Shown here: positions 1 through 11,719 of the stretch, piece after piece
How positions within the stretch are numbered: the first letter of the stretch is position 1
Layout of the letters: each line of letters begins with the position of its first letter
Source: Lumnitzera littorea
Taxonomy: Eukaryota; Streptophyta; Magnoliopsida; Myrtales; Combretaceae
Direction: 5' to 3'
Assembly: GCA_024138015.1 (NCBI GenBank)
Contig: JAMXBB010000010.1
Span: forward strand, 53,484,351-53,548,350
DNA: 64,000 nt
The notes under the pieces: model-generated
Told to the model about the DNA's origin: nothing
Seen by the model: the letters and a program-made list of their open reading frames with translations, nothing else
Database searches by the model: none
Position numbers and translations under genes: made by a program

Positions 1-900
1 GGTTGGGGAAGGAAGAATTAAGGTTAGGGTATGGTAGATCCTTCTAAAACTTTCTAGTATGTAGAGTGGTGTTTATATAGAAAAAGAAATAAAGAATTAA
101 TTAAAAATAAAAATATATATATTATTTAGGATAATAACTCAAATATAAAAATATTGTAATGTAAATTGCTAATAAAATTCTTATACCTTATACGTAAAAT
201 AAAATTTAATATACTTAATGTAAACATAAAATAAGGATTTTAAAATAATTAAATCGAGACCTTAATTTTGATTTCCATACTAAAGAAAACACTTAGAATG
301 AAACTGGAATTACCTAAAGTTTACTAAAATGAGTAATTAACTGCTAAGAAGCAATTTCTAACGTTACTAACTTAGAGGATTTTACTATTTAATTAAATCA
401 TTAGACTAACTAGAGTGTTTCACACATATAATATAATGTGTATATAAGCTTACATATAAGATATAATAAATAAATATATCTATACAAAACTAAGAGTATG
501 TGTATATGTATGTGTGTCATACAATGAATTTCCTTAAAAATATACTAAGAAAATAAAAATATATGTATATATGTGTATAAAAGTACATATAAAATGGAGT
601 ATAAATACAAGTATATGTATATATATGTACATGTATATTAATATGTATACCAATAGTATACTAGAAGTATAAATACAAGTATACATGTATGTACACATTT
701 ATAGATATACGTATTATATTAGTCTAACATAAGTATACCTACATGTATATATATAAGTACATATAATAATATATTAAGTATAATAAAATAAGTAAGAACA
801 TATATGTACATATGTATATGTTTATAAGTACATACATATAATATATTTATTTGATATAATATAATAAAATATATATATATATATAAGTACATAGGTTGGG
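1..900. repeat. AT-rich low-complexity tract (TATG/TATA-rich)
   Basis: This stretch is almost entirely A and T with irregular repeats of atatgtatat, tacatata and similar units, densest at about 420-880. There is no open frame of note. It appears to be the outer part of the long-LTR-like sequence ending near 3675; a similar AT dinucleotide run lies at 43010-43030 inside a related sequence in the opposite orientation. Confidence 0.75.
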
Positions 901-3675
901 CCGAAACCCATAAAAGAAAATAAGGCCCATCTAATAATCATTAATTAATTATAACAAAATATAAATATACATAATAATAATAATACAAAATTTAAGAAAT
1001 ATAGAAATAAACAAAAAATCAATAAATTGCTACGTGGACAAATAGGAATATGCCATGTCAACAATTTATCTAAAACAATCATGTGAATCAAAATAATTAG
1101 AAAATAATAATTAATTAATTAATTAATTAGGAAGAATTACAATAATAAAAAATTAACATAAATGGTAAATTTGGCTTTAAAATGAAGAAATATTGAAATT
1201 TATATAAATTGGACTTAATAATAAAATATTATAAAAATATGAAATTTAGAAATTAACTAAATCATAAAATAATAAAGAAAAGCTTAAAATTAGCAAATGA
1301 AATTATTTGGATCAAAATAATAAAATTCTTAACATTTTTTACACATATTGAAAAATGTGGATTTTAACGTTTAAGACAAATCCCGCTACGTGAAAGTACA
1401 TTAGAAAATGATAAAAAATCGATTATAAGTTCATAAAAATTGAAATTAAAACAAAAAAGTTATATATGATTTAAAACTTAAGAAAAAAAAATCAAGAGAT
1501 ATAAATAAATAGGTTACATTATTTAAGTAATATGATCATATAAATAAATAATTGTGCTAAAACTCCAATCAAATAAAGAAATATCTAAATGTGATTATTT
1601 ACAAGTGAACGTATAAAATTTCTACGGAGGGAAACTAACAAATATATATTTTAAAACGCAGGTAAAATATAATAATAAGGCACAAAGTTCTTCAAAAGAT
1701 CAAAATGTTAAACGTACACATGTATACTTAAAAGTCGAAGCATTCTGAAGAAGATATGCTTTTATATGTAATGACAATATGTATTAATATAAAACGGTAA
1801 TGATAATAACAACCAATAATAATAATAATAATAATAAGATAGAATCATATAATTATAGGAAATAAATTGAAAATATGTCTACATATACACACATTATAAT
1901 CTCAATTAGATTACAATTCCAATATTTCCACCTAGCTTTATTACTTTAGCATAATACTTTTTATTTTGCTATACGTAGGAATCACAATTAGATTATAATA
2001 TAACAATATATTAATATAAAACTTATGAAAAATGAGAAAATTTGAACTCGTATAACATTTACTAAGTTGAATATTATTAACTATGCAATAAAATAAGATT
2101 TCCTAATCATCATAATAAATAAGTTAAACAATATGAAATAACACTATAAATTTTAATCAAACTTTATTACTAAAGAAGCACGCTTGAACTCAATAAGAAT
2201 CTACTATAAGAACGTAAAGATAAAAGGTAAAATGAAAATGTTACATGCAATTTAATACTTAAAATGAAAATAGGAATCATAAGATAGATAGTGAGCTAGT
2301 TACGCCGTTTATTACCAAGTTTAGATACTTATTAGGTTTCTTTTATTTCTATTTATTAGGAAATATTGATCAAGAATGCAAGTTACCTATTGATTGCTAA
2401 GATTCATAATGGCTTTGGTCAAGTGAGTATTACCAATGACTTTATACTTGTTTTGTGCTTGTAGTTAGTGCATCTAAATTTTATATATTAATAAATTGAT
2501 GCTTGGAGTTTGGGAATATGCATATGATTGAATACTGTTTGCTTATTGTGAAAAATGTGGTTAAATATAGTAACTGAAGAGTTGATTGTATGATTGATCT
2601 TTGCATAATATGAATGGGTTGTTGATATTGGTTGATCACCCAATAAATTGACTTAATTATATTCGAATTAACTTAAATTAAATAGATCATGTATAAGTAC
2701 AAAAATTGCATATAATGTTCCAGTCGTCACCTCATACGGATGGTAATGAAGAGCTTTGTAGAGATAGGATTTCTACATGATTTGATTAGTATAATGCAGG
2801 AGCACTAGTATAACAAGACCCTATCCTTAGCTTACGGGTTTACTTGGTACCAAAGACACTAGCCGTTGGTAGCTAGGGGTCAAGGTTAAAGACCACCGTT
2901 GTAGGACGTGAGTGTGGACTACAAGGGTTACCTCATCATTGGACTTGGGACTTTGTGTACTATTGGATTTCTTTGAAACGAAAATGTGTTTCGTGAAATG
3001 TGGAATTTAAATTTATGGTTAAAAATCTAAGTGCTATAACTCGATTATAATTGGTGCCGATGAATCTTCAACCCTTACTTCAGAGGGTGTTAAATCTAAT
3101 GTTGTATGTAGTACCAGTCAACTGCATTGTTGGGCATATTGCTTGTTTATATATTCATATGTTTGTTAATAAACTGTTTGATAACCTGCTTGCCGGTATA
3201 GTACGAAGGATATCTTACTAAGCTTGTGTAACTTACTCTCTAACAATTTTCTTTTGCAGGTTGATAGATAATTGGGCATGGGTTAAGAGTCGAGCGTTGA
3301 GTGCAACTATTGAGATGGTTTAAAGGTTAAAACTAGAGATAAATTGTATAGCTTGTTTGAAATGTTAAATGTAAATACTACCTTTATATTTAGATTTTGC
3401 AATTTTGGTAAGTATAAATTTTAGGTTTTTATTACCTGATCTTATTATTTGACAGGGAATACCGATTCTCTGTGATATTGAGGAATTGTGAATTATTGGA
3501 TCCCTATGGTTATTCATATTTTACAACATGTTAATAAATTGAAATCACAAACCTTAGCGATTAATTATTTAAAGTCTTGTAATCTCTGACTTACAAGACG
3601 GTTTTTTGTATCATGAGTGCATATGTGATATAAAAAGTTTAGGCAATCTTACTAGGCTCCTATAGAGTCACGACA
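1..3675 (-). mobile_element. Long-LTR-like sequence, minus orientation, truncated at window edge
   Basis: The right end reads ...gagtcacgaca at 3664-3675, the reverse complement of a TGTCGTGAC start. This resembles the TGTCACGCCCCG start at 40011 and the TGTTACATCCCG start at 60541. Read on the minus strand, about 3190-3240 gives a stretch like gttacacaagcttagtaag, and comparable 'aactagcttaataagtggg' sequence lies near 40525-40550, at a similar distance from the start. I infer an old long LTR of a plant gypsy-type element. No coding domain is visible and the left end is outside the window. Confidence 0.4.
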
Positions 3676-4208
3676 TATTAAGTATCAACTTTACTATACT
3701 TAATTAAGTATTGAATTATTCTTTACTTGAGCATTGTTTTGATCTTTGAGAATATAAGGCTCATAGGATAACATTGTTTGTTTTTTTTTTTTTTATCTCT
3801 AGAGCTTTTGAAAGGTATCTAATGAGGAGACATGACTAGGTATTTATAACCTTTTAGGCTTGATGACATCTGTCAAATCACATTAACGATCAATGGTTAA
3901 GATTAAGCTTACTCATCCAAGGTTATCTTAAAGATCTTGCTACAGGTTTAAGGCCAATAGCTTACCTTATTGAGTGTGCGAGCTTGCCTAAGAGAGGTTG
4001 ACAATCGATGAATCGGTCCAATGGTCCTTGTTCCAAATCCACTAAACTAAATCTCCTTAAATCATCCCAATTACAAATTGGACTCCCTAAACCCTATTAC
4101 TTAGTTCAAGGAGTCAAGCCTAAATAAATAATGGATCAATAACAAAATGATAATGGGCTTGGCTTAATGTAAAATGAGCCCTTTACGCATATCAAAGTAT
4201 AGTGTAAT
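3676..4208. other. Intergenic DNA, nothing recognised
   Basis: The tract has a poly-T run at 3780-3794 and no open frame. It directly abuts the left LTR of gypsy element 1. It may be further internal sequence of an older element, but no motif supports this. Confidence 0.5.
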
Positions 4209-5093
4209 TGATGGGAATTAGGCTACTAGACCACTGACTTGCAGTCGAGCTCGAGAGGACTAGAGGGATTGGTAAGATAAATTCTCCTGTTTCAGTCGAC
4301 TCATGTAGAGGCTGAGTATCTCTTTGCTGACCCATTCAACGTATTGAGCCGAGTGACTGCCTATTTCTCGCATGTTGTGTGACGAGAAGCGGAATGTTGA
4401 GACAACAACCTATCTTCATTCTCATACATACTTAGCCAATTACTTACTCGGCCGCACCCTTGTCGAGATGTCAAGAGAAAGAGTCTAAACTAACTAAGCC
4501 ACCCCTACTCGGACAAGCAAGCTATTCGTACTTTTTGTCCATATCTTCTAACGGCATCACCAATATAACATCACCACATATATAGTATCATGTGTAGAAT
4601 TTGCTGCATCAACGATTGCTTTCCTTATATATTTATTTTTATCTTTTTGTATCTTGTACATTACTTCCTTAGGAAATGCCTTTTTTATCTTTTTCCTTTT
4701 AAGTAAGTTGCCTTAACTTATGGGTATAAATACCCTTATACTTATAGCTATAAAGAATCGGATAAGTTGAACATTAATACACTTGAGTATTTTTCCTTCC
4801 TTGCGTAAACACTACCCATTTACTCTTAGCCTCACTCTTATCCTAACCCTTGAGTAAGGTTAGGTGACGAATAACCTTACCAGATCGATTTGTGCGTTAT
4901 ATCGAATTGTGTCATAAGTCCTTAGAAGTTCCATTAGTGCATCATATCCATTGGAGCTATTCATGGGTTTTGTTTACTTTTCATTCACATTCGTCATTTT
5001 TTAAACCTTTTCTCATTATTCCTTTTGAGCTTTCTGCAAGCTTGGACTCATTTAGCAATTGGCCTTGTCTATTTTTGGTTACGGTTCGCAACA
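4209..5093 (+). repeat. 5' LTR of gypsy element 1
   Basis: The LTR starts TGATGGGAATTAGGCTACTA and ends ...GCAACA, so it has the expected TG...CA termini and is 885 bp long. The same start, with substitutions, recurs at 9712 (own 3' LTR) and, reverse-complemented, at 51806 (element 2). A TATAAATA box lies at 4725-4732. The end is fixed by the primer binding site two bases downstream. Confidence 0.9.
4725..4732 (+). promoter_or_regulatory. LTR TATA box (TATAAATA)
   Basis: TATAAATA lies 516 bases into the LTR, within tgggtataaatacccttata. The element 2 LTRs carry the same box at matching positions (51276-51283 and 45896-45903, minus strand), which supports it as the retrotransposon promoter. 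Confidence 0.7.
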
Positions 5094-5096
5094 TCT

Positions 5097-5108
5097 TGGT
5101 ATTAGAGC
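5097..5108 (+). other. Primer binding site (initiator tRNA-Met type)
   Basis: TGGTATTAGAGC begins three bases after the LTR terminus. Plant retrotransposon primer sites matching the 3' end of initiator tRNA-Met read TGGTATCAGAGC, so this copy differs by one C-to-T transition. Confidence 0.88.
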
Positions 5109-5260
5109 GAAGGTTTCGTGTGAGTTGTAGTTGGTTCTTCTTAGAAGTTTTGTTATATTTTGTTCTGTGTATGTGAAACAAAGTAAGTTATAGTGTTCAT
5201 CTTAGTTGTTGTGTTTGTTAGCTATTAATTTCTTGAAGTGTTTGTTTGAACTTTGAATCC

Positions 5261-8200
5261 GTGGAGAAAATAATAGACCTGAGTGTGAATGTTGGTATGG
5301 GAGATGATAATAGTAGAGTTGCCCACCATGGACAATAGTCTCAAGGAACCCCTAGAAGCATTGACGAGGTGGCAATCCTCTTGGTAGATCTGACATGAGC
5401 TATTCACGCATTAAGTTGTTGACCTACTGAGGCCGTGCAAAACACTCCACAAGCTACTCAACCTATTAGAGGTCAGAACCCAGCTCGACTAATTCAAGGT
5501 AGAGGAATAAGTAGATGAGTGAGGAGAAGGATTGATTTAACAGACATGAGAGATGAGGAAGAAGAGGAGTATTTTAAAGAAGAGCGTATGTGAGTCCCCA
5601 GAGCATTTGACCATGTGAAGCTTTGGATTTTGAGCTTCAATGGATTTTGGAATGTTGATGAGTATTTGGAGTGGTAAGAGAAAGTGGAGCATGTTTTTTA
5701 TTATTATCAATACAAGGATTACGAGAAAGTGAGAACTACTACTGTTGAGTTCTTTAGGCATGTTGCCATATGGTGGAAGAATTTTTAAGTCATGAGGAGA
5801 TGAGAGGGCTACCGAGAGATTAATACTTGGCCCGAGATGAAGAGAGTACTTAGAAACGGGTTCGTGTCGGAAACTTATCTTTAAGATACTTTCACTCGAG
5901 TTTTGGAGTTGAGGCAGGGAGGTCGAACTGTTAATGAGTATGTTTAGGAATTTCAAATGCTTATGATCCGTTGAGAAGTAGAGGAACCACCAGCTCGAAT
6001 AGTTTCAAGATTCATTACTAGGTTAAGAGGTGACATTCGAGACATTATGGAACTCTAGTGATTTACAACAATGGATGAAGTCATCAGAATAGCCCAGCGA
6101 GTAAGAAGGTAAAGAAGGAGCTGAGTACCGATAAGGATGCTGACTAGCTAACCCGGACAAGCAAGTCATCGAGCTTAGTTAAGTATCAAGCCAAGCTGAA
6201 AGATGGATGTCTGAGTCGAATTGAAAGGTTGACCAGATGGTGAAGTGTCGGCCTAAACTTATGAAAAGATGCAAGAGTCTGGTAAGAAGATGAGTCAAGT
6301 CAAGTGTTTCAAATGCCAAGGATTTGGACACATGATTGCATAGTGCTTAAATCAACGGACAATGGCCATTAAGGGAGACATCCCGAAACTAGAGGTAGAT
6401 AATATAGATGAAGAACCTGAAGAGTAGGAGATCCCTGTCAAGAAAGAACTGATTGAAGAAGATGTGTTCACTGAGGACTTAGACCAGTTGATCATGGTTA
6501 TCCGATACACAATGAACGTAAAACCCTCACGAGAGGAAGAGTAGAGAGAGAATTTGTTTCATACCACCTATAAGGTGAATAATTAGGTGTGTGCCCTTAT
6601 TATGGATAGTGGAAGTTTCACTAATGTGGTATTAGCCGATCTTATTTGAAAACTAAAGTTGCCAACTGTTGCACATTTGAGGCTATACAAATTTCACTGG
6701 TTGAGTGAGAAAAGAGTACTATATGTCACTTGGCAAATACTACTGTCAATCACTATAGGGAATTACTCTGACTAGATTCTCTATGACATACTATCTATGT
6801 GTGTTTCCCACATGTTACTAGGTAAACTGTGACTGTTTGATAGAAGAGTTATCTATGATGGCTACAAGAATACATACATATTCGAGAAGGATGACTAGAA
6901 GATGATATTGAACCCGATGTTGTCGAGAGAAGTTAACAAATTGTAGATAAAACTTGCTTGCGGATCAAAGAAGGCTCTGGTGATGAGTAGAGCCAAGCTT
7001 CGAGAGGTCATCAATGCTGACGAACCGACCCTTATGTTGGTCAGGCGCCTTTTAGAAATGAAAGATTGGGGTGAACTACCCTAGGAAATCATAGAGATGC
7101 TTGATGAGTATGCCGACTTGTTCCTAGAACAGTTACCTAAGGAGTTGCCCTCAACTCGAGGCATAGAGCATTGCATTGACTTTGTACCAGGTACTGTATT
7201 ATCGAATAAGCCAGCTTATCAAATGAATCCCAAACATGCTTCTAAGCTACAATGTCAAGTCAATGAGATGTTGGAGAGAGGATATGTTTGAGAAACTCTC
7301 AACCCTTGTACCGTGTCGATGCTTTTGGTGCCAAAAAAAGATGGAACCTGGCAGATATATGTCGATAATCAAGCCGTGAGTAAGATTACGATCAAATACA
7401 GGTATCCAATCCCAAAGTTAAAAGACATGTTAAATAAGTTGAGTGGATCTAAGGTCTTCAGTAAGATTGACCTGAAGTCTAGCTACTATCAAATTCGCAT
7501 GAGATCAGGAGACGAATGGAAGATTGCTTTTAAAACTCGACATGGACCCTATGAGTGGATGGTCATGCCATTCGGCCAGTCGAATGCCTTGAGCACTTTC
7601 ATGTGATTAATGAACCACATGTTAAGACATCTTATTAGAAAGTATGTCATGGTGTACTTTGATGACATATTAGTCTACGGTGTCGACATGTAGAGTCACT
7701 GCGAACATCTCCAAGAAGTATTGGATATCCTTTACGCCGAGAAATCGTTAAGCAATCTCAAGAAATGTTGCTTTTGCTAGGAGGAGGTGGTATTCTTGGG
7801 CTATGTAGTCAGTGGAGGAGACTTACGAGTGAATGACGAAAAAATTCGAGTAGAGTGGCCGACTCCTACTACTTGTACCGACATGAGAAGTTTCCATGGA
7901 TTGACTTCATTTTATAGACGATTCATTAAGAAATTCAGCACTCTTGCAGTACTTCTTATTAAGCTCACAAAGAAGAACACTGACTTCCAATAGGGAGAAA
8001 GGGAGGAGAGAAGCTTTGCCAAGGTAAAAGAAAGATTTATCTTTGCCCTAGTGTTGGTTCTACCTGACTTCAAGAAAATATTTAAGTTGAAATGTGACGC
8101 AGTAGCCATTGGAATAGGCGTTGTCCTAATGCAGGAAGGTCGACCAATTGCCTTCTATAGTAAGAAGTTCAGAGGGCCACAGTTAAATTACTTCATGTAT

Positions 8201-9750
8201 GACAAGGAGTTCTTGGTGCTAATCCAAGCACTACAAGTATGGCAGCATTATTTACTGCCGAGAGAATTTATCATATATACTAACCATGAATTGCTGAGGT
8301 ACCTCCAAAGTCAGACGAAGTTATCGAAACGGTAAGTGAGATGGGTTGAATTCCTTATAATAAAATACAAGTAGGGAAAGAGCAACGTAGTTGTAGATGC
8401 TCTTTCAAGAAGACATGCACTTTTAATTGAATTGCAAACCATGTTATTTGGATTTACAAGTATCAAAGAACAGTATTATGGGGATCCATACTTTAGACTC
8501 ATAATCATGCAATGCGTCGATGGAAGGACAGTGAATGAGTATTATGTGAAGGATGGTTACTTATTCCGAGATGGAAAACAATGCATACCGACTTGTTCCC
8601 TGAGGGAGCTGTTGATCAGGGAAGCCTACAGTGGAGGACTCTTCGGGCATTTTGGAGAAAGAAGGACTTGTGAACTATTGAATGGTCGATTCTTTTGGCT
8701 AAGGATGAGGAGAGATGTGTAATGAGTTGTTGATAGTTATACCATGTGCAAGAGGGCTAAGTACTGAGCCGAGCAAAGAAAAGCAATGCCTTTACCTATC
8801 CTGACTAAGCCATGGATTGAATTGAACATGGACTTTTTTCTTAGACTACCATGAACTATCTGAGGCAAAGATTCTATAATGGTCGTCGTGGACCATTTTA
8901 GCAAAATGGTACACTTCGTACCTTGCTAAAAAACTAACGACGCTTCGGCTATTTCTTCTCTTTTCTTACAGGAAATTGTGCGGTTACACTGGATGTCCAG
9001 AAGTTTAGTCTCTAACAAGGATCTAAAGTTCTTGAGCCATTTCTAGAAGACCTTGTATCATCGGATAGGGACTAAACTACTATTCAGTACTTCTTGTCAT
9101 CCCTAAACCAACGGCTAAACGGAGATGGTTAATCATACTTTGGGGTCATTGCTTCGAATTGCAGTGGGAAAGAACTTAACTGATTGGGACGTTTGCTTAC
9201 CAGTGGTTGAATTCGCTTACAACTGTACAATGCATGACACTACTAAGCAAACACCCTTTGAAGTGGTCCATGGTTTTAATCCTGAGTTGCCCTTTAACCA
9301 TACCTCTGTACTTGTGGTTGCGCAAGAGGACCCTAACGCAAGAGCTCGAGCACAATTCCTCCAGCACATCTATGATAAGGTCATTCAATACATCGACCAA
9401 GCTGCTAGAAGAATGTGGGAGAAGACTAAGGGTAGAATGACTAAACAATTCTAGTCAGGAGACTTGGTATGGCTACACCTCAGCAAGGAATGATTCCTGA
9501 ATAAAAAGAGGAACAAATTATTTGCATGAGCTGAAGGACCTTTCAGAATTCTCTAAAAGATTAATGACAATGCCTACAGATTGAAGTTGGCTGAGGACTA
9601 TGGGGTTTCTAATGTCTTCAATGTTGCTGACCTTAGTCTGTATCACCTTGACGGAGAGCTAAATGAAGACCATTTGGATTAGATCCCAAATCCAAAACAA
9701 CCCAGAAGGAATGATGAGAATCAAGCTACTGGACCACCGATCTGCAGTTG
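5261..9750 (+). pseudogene. gag-pol of gypsy element 1, many in-frame stops
   Basis: All recognisable domains lie in the same frame (codon starts congruent to 2 modulo 3) over about 4.5 kb, so no net frameshift is visible, but dozens of stop codons interrupt it. In order: gag core (about 5600-6110; the intact segment TTTVEFFRHVAIWWKNF is recognisable), CCHC knuckle CFKCQGFGHMIA at about 6305-6345 with a stop next to its last cysteine, aspartic protease motif IMDSGSFTN (about 6599-6625), RT (7097-7993, active site YFDDI at 7655-7669), RNase H (about 8051-8400), integrase HHCC zinc region (8585-8722) and core, ending with a conserved tail near 9600-9650. The likely original start codon at 5261 now reads GTG. 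Many stops sit where CAG or CGA would be expected, so they look like C-to-T changes. It cannot make a functional polyprotein. Confidence 0.93.
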
Positions 9751-10128
9751 AGCCCGAGGACTAGAGAGACTAACAAGATGAATCCTCTTGTTCCAGCTGA
9801 CTCATAAGGAGGCTAAGTATCTCCTTGCTAACCCATTCTACATGCCGAGCCAAATGACTGTTTATTTCTCGCATGTTATGTATTGAGAAGTGGAAGGCTG
9901 AGACAACAGCCCATCTTTATTCTCATACATGCCTAGCCAATTACTTACTCGGCTGCACCTCTACTGAGAGAAAGAGTTTAGACTAACCAAGTTACCCCTG
10001 AGCAAGCTATTCATACTTTTTGTCCATATCTTTTAATGGCATCACCAATACAGTATCACCACATGTATAGTATCATGTGTAAAATCTGTTGTACCGATGA
10101 TTGCTTTCCTTATATATTTATTTTTATG
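9712..10128 (+). repeat. Truncated 3' LTR of gypsy element 1
   Basis: It begins TGATGAGAATCAAGCTACTG and aligns by eye to the 5' LTR from 4209 up to the segment ccttatatatttattttta (about 4624-4642), where homology stops. About 460 bp of the LTR, including the TATA box, is missing. Numerous transitions separate the two LTRs, so the insertion is old. Confidence 0.88.
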
Positions 10129-10912
10129 CTTTTACCTATCTCTTAATTTCAAGTTATGCATTAAAAGCACTAAATAACTTATCTTTTGTAGGTATTGCCT
10201 ATTTTTACTAATTGTATGAACATGAAAATTGAAAAGTTTATATATAAGATTAATAATATCAATAACGTATACAAGAAACAACAAATGGTAGAATCATTAG
10301 CATCATGTCATTTCAAATGTACTCTAAGTACACCAAAGTATTATATCATAAACTTATAGTACATAGAATTGTAGAATCCTACATAAGAATGGGGATTCTA
10401 TTGAGTTTAAAGATTTAAGTCAAGATAACGATTTCGTATTGGTTAGAAAATGGCTCATAAAATCATAAAATCGTAAAATTAGTAGGAGTTGAGTTAGGAT
10501 TTTAACAACCATAATCTTATAAAAAAAAACCAATTCGACCAACACTAGATACCAATGGGAACTTATGGGATTCATTAGTATATATATTTGCATTTGATTC
10601 AGTGTTTAAATTGGAGAATGACAACTTGGGGATATATGAATCAATAACAATAAATCTACACCTGATTGCATTCGCCAAGTTTTCCCATTCATGTATCATT
10701 CTTCTTAAAACGAAGCATATTTTTCTATCTTTACACATTTCTCAAAGATAAATCCTTAAGAATTATTACCTTAAACCAGGTAAAAGAAACCAATTCTTCT
10801 TGCTTCTATTGTCTTTCATTTGTAATTGTGTTGTCATTAATGTAACCATGTTGATATCCCATCATATACCTAACTACTCGATCTTAATGACCACAGCTCC
10901 ATACATGTGAGG
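10129..10912. other. Intergenic DNA, nothing recognised
   Basis: This A/T-rich DNA lies between the truncated LTR and the MITE at 10913. Short open frames are present but show no domain, codon pattern or splice context. The last eight bases (10905-10912) are the left target duplication of that MITE. Confidence 0.55.
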
Positions 10913-11711
10913 CAGACTCGTAAACAGGCCAATTCCAAACCGTAAACCGATTCGAAAATGGTAGGGCTCGAATCGTCCCTTGAACCACCAAATCCTAAGG
11001 ACCCAAGCAATTTAAGAGGGTGGAATTGCTTGAACTGGTAGGTTGTGAACCATTGAGCCGGTTTGCCATTGAACTGGTAGGTCGGCTCGGTCGGTTCACC
11101 CTCTCAAAAAAAAAAAAAAAAAAGAAAGAGAGAGAGAGAAAGGATGTGATTAAGTAAAAAAAAAAAAAAAATTGGATGATATCCATTAGGTTACGGCATG
11201 TCAAAGCTACGTTCTTTAAGATGGTGAAGGACAATTTTTTAAAAATAATATTATCAAACTAATAATGGATGATTAATCATAAATTAATTATATGTTAAAG
11301 ATAGATAAAAAATTCAATTTAAATTAATGTAAGTTTTTTTTGTAAAACTTATCAAATCTTAAGGACTTAAATACGAGAAAAAGATAAAATTTGAGGGGAA
11401 AAAAATAAAAAAGTTGGAATCACATTAACTTGGAGATTAATAAAAAAATAAAAAATTATTAATAGATTAATACACTTAAAAAAAAGAGAAAGGAGGTCAC
11501 GTTAATAGAAATTATTAATGTATTTAAAAAAAGGAAATTAATAAAAAAATTAAATATAAAAAAAAACGGTTCAAGGGTCGAATTGGCCCCAAATCGCCCC
11601 TTACGAGCTGATTATAGTTTAGCCATGACCGAGCTTGTGAACCGGTAGTTTCGAGTTGGTTTAGGGCTGGTCCAACTAGTTTAGGGTCGGTCTGATCGGC
11701 TGGTTAGGTCT
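10913..11711. mobile_element. hAT-type MITE with perfect 8-bp target duplication
   Basis: ATGTGAGG occurs at 10905-10912 and again at 11712-11719, a perfect 8-bp duplication as made by hAT transposases. The left end (cagactcgtaaacaggcc) and the reverse complement of the right end (agacctaaccagccgatc) are imperfect terminal inverted repeats. Both flanks carry self-complementary 'ggttcaa / ttgaacc / gaaccggt' sequence (10930-11100 and 11560-11700) around an A-rich middle. No transposase is encoded, so it is non-autonomous. Confidence 0.8.
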
Positions 11712-11719
11712 ATGTGAGG

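Larger units (their letters stand above)
4209..10128 (+). mobile_element. Ty3/gypsy LTR retrotransposon, element 1 (degenerate)
   Basis: The order is 5' LTR (4209-5093), primer binding site (5097-5108), one gag-pol reading frame (about 5261-9750) and a truncated 3' LTR (9712-10128). The domain order gag, zinc knuckle, protease, reverse transcriptase, RNase H, integrase is that of Ty3/gypsy, since integrase follows RNase H. The single fused gag-pol frame and the sequence of the RT suggest a chromovirus-like lineage, but no chromodomain is seen. A target duplication cannot be tested because the right LTR is cut short. Element 2 at 45561-51806 on the minus strand belongs to the same family. Confidence 0.92.

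Noticed and set aside
1..900. Centromeric or satellite array
   Set aside because: The AT words are irregular, with no fixed monomer length; low-complexity drift within an old LTR is simpler.
7912..8109. Minus-strand open frames inside gag-pol (also 9197-9448 and 5537-5956)
   Set aside because: Antisense shadows of the plus-strand gag-pol reading frame, which has clear domain homology.
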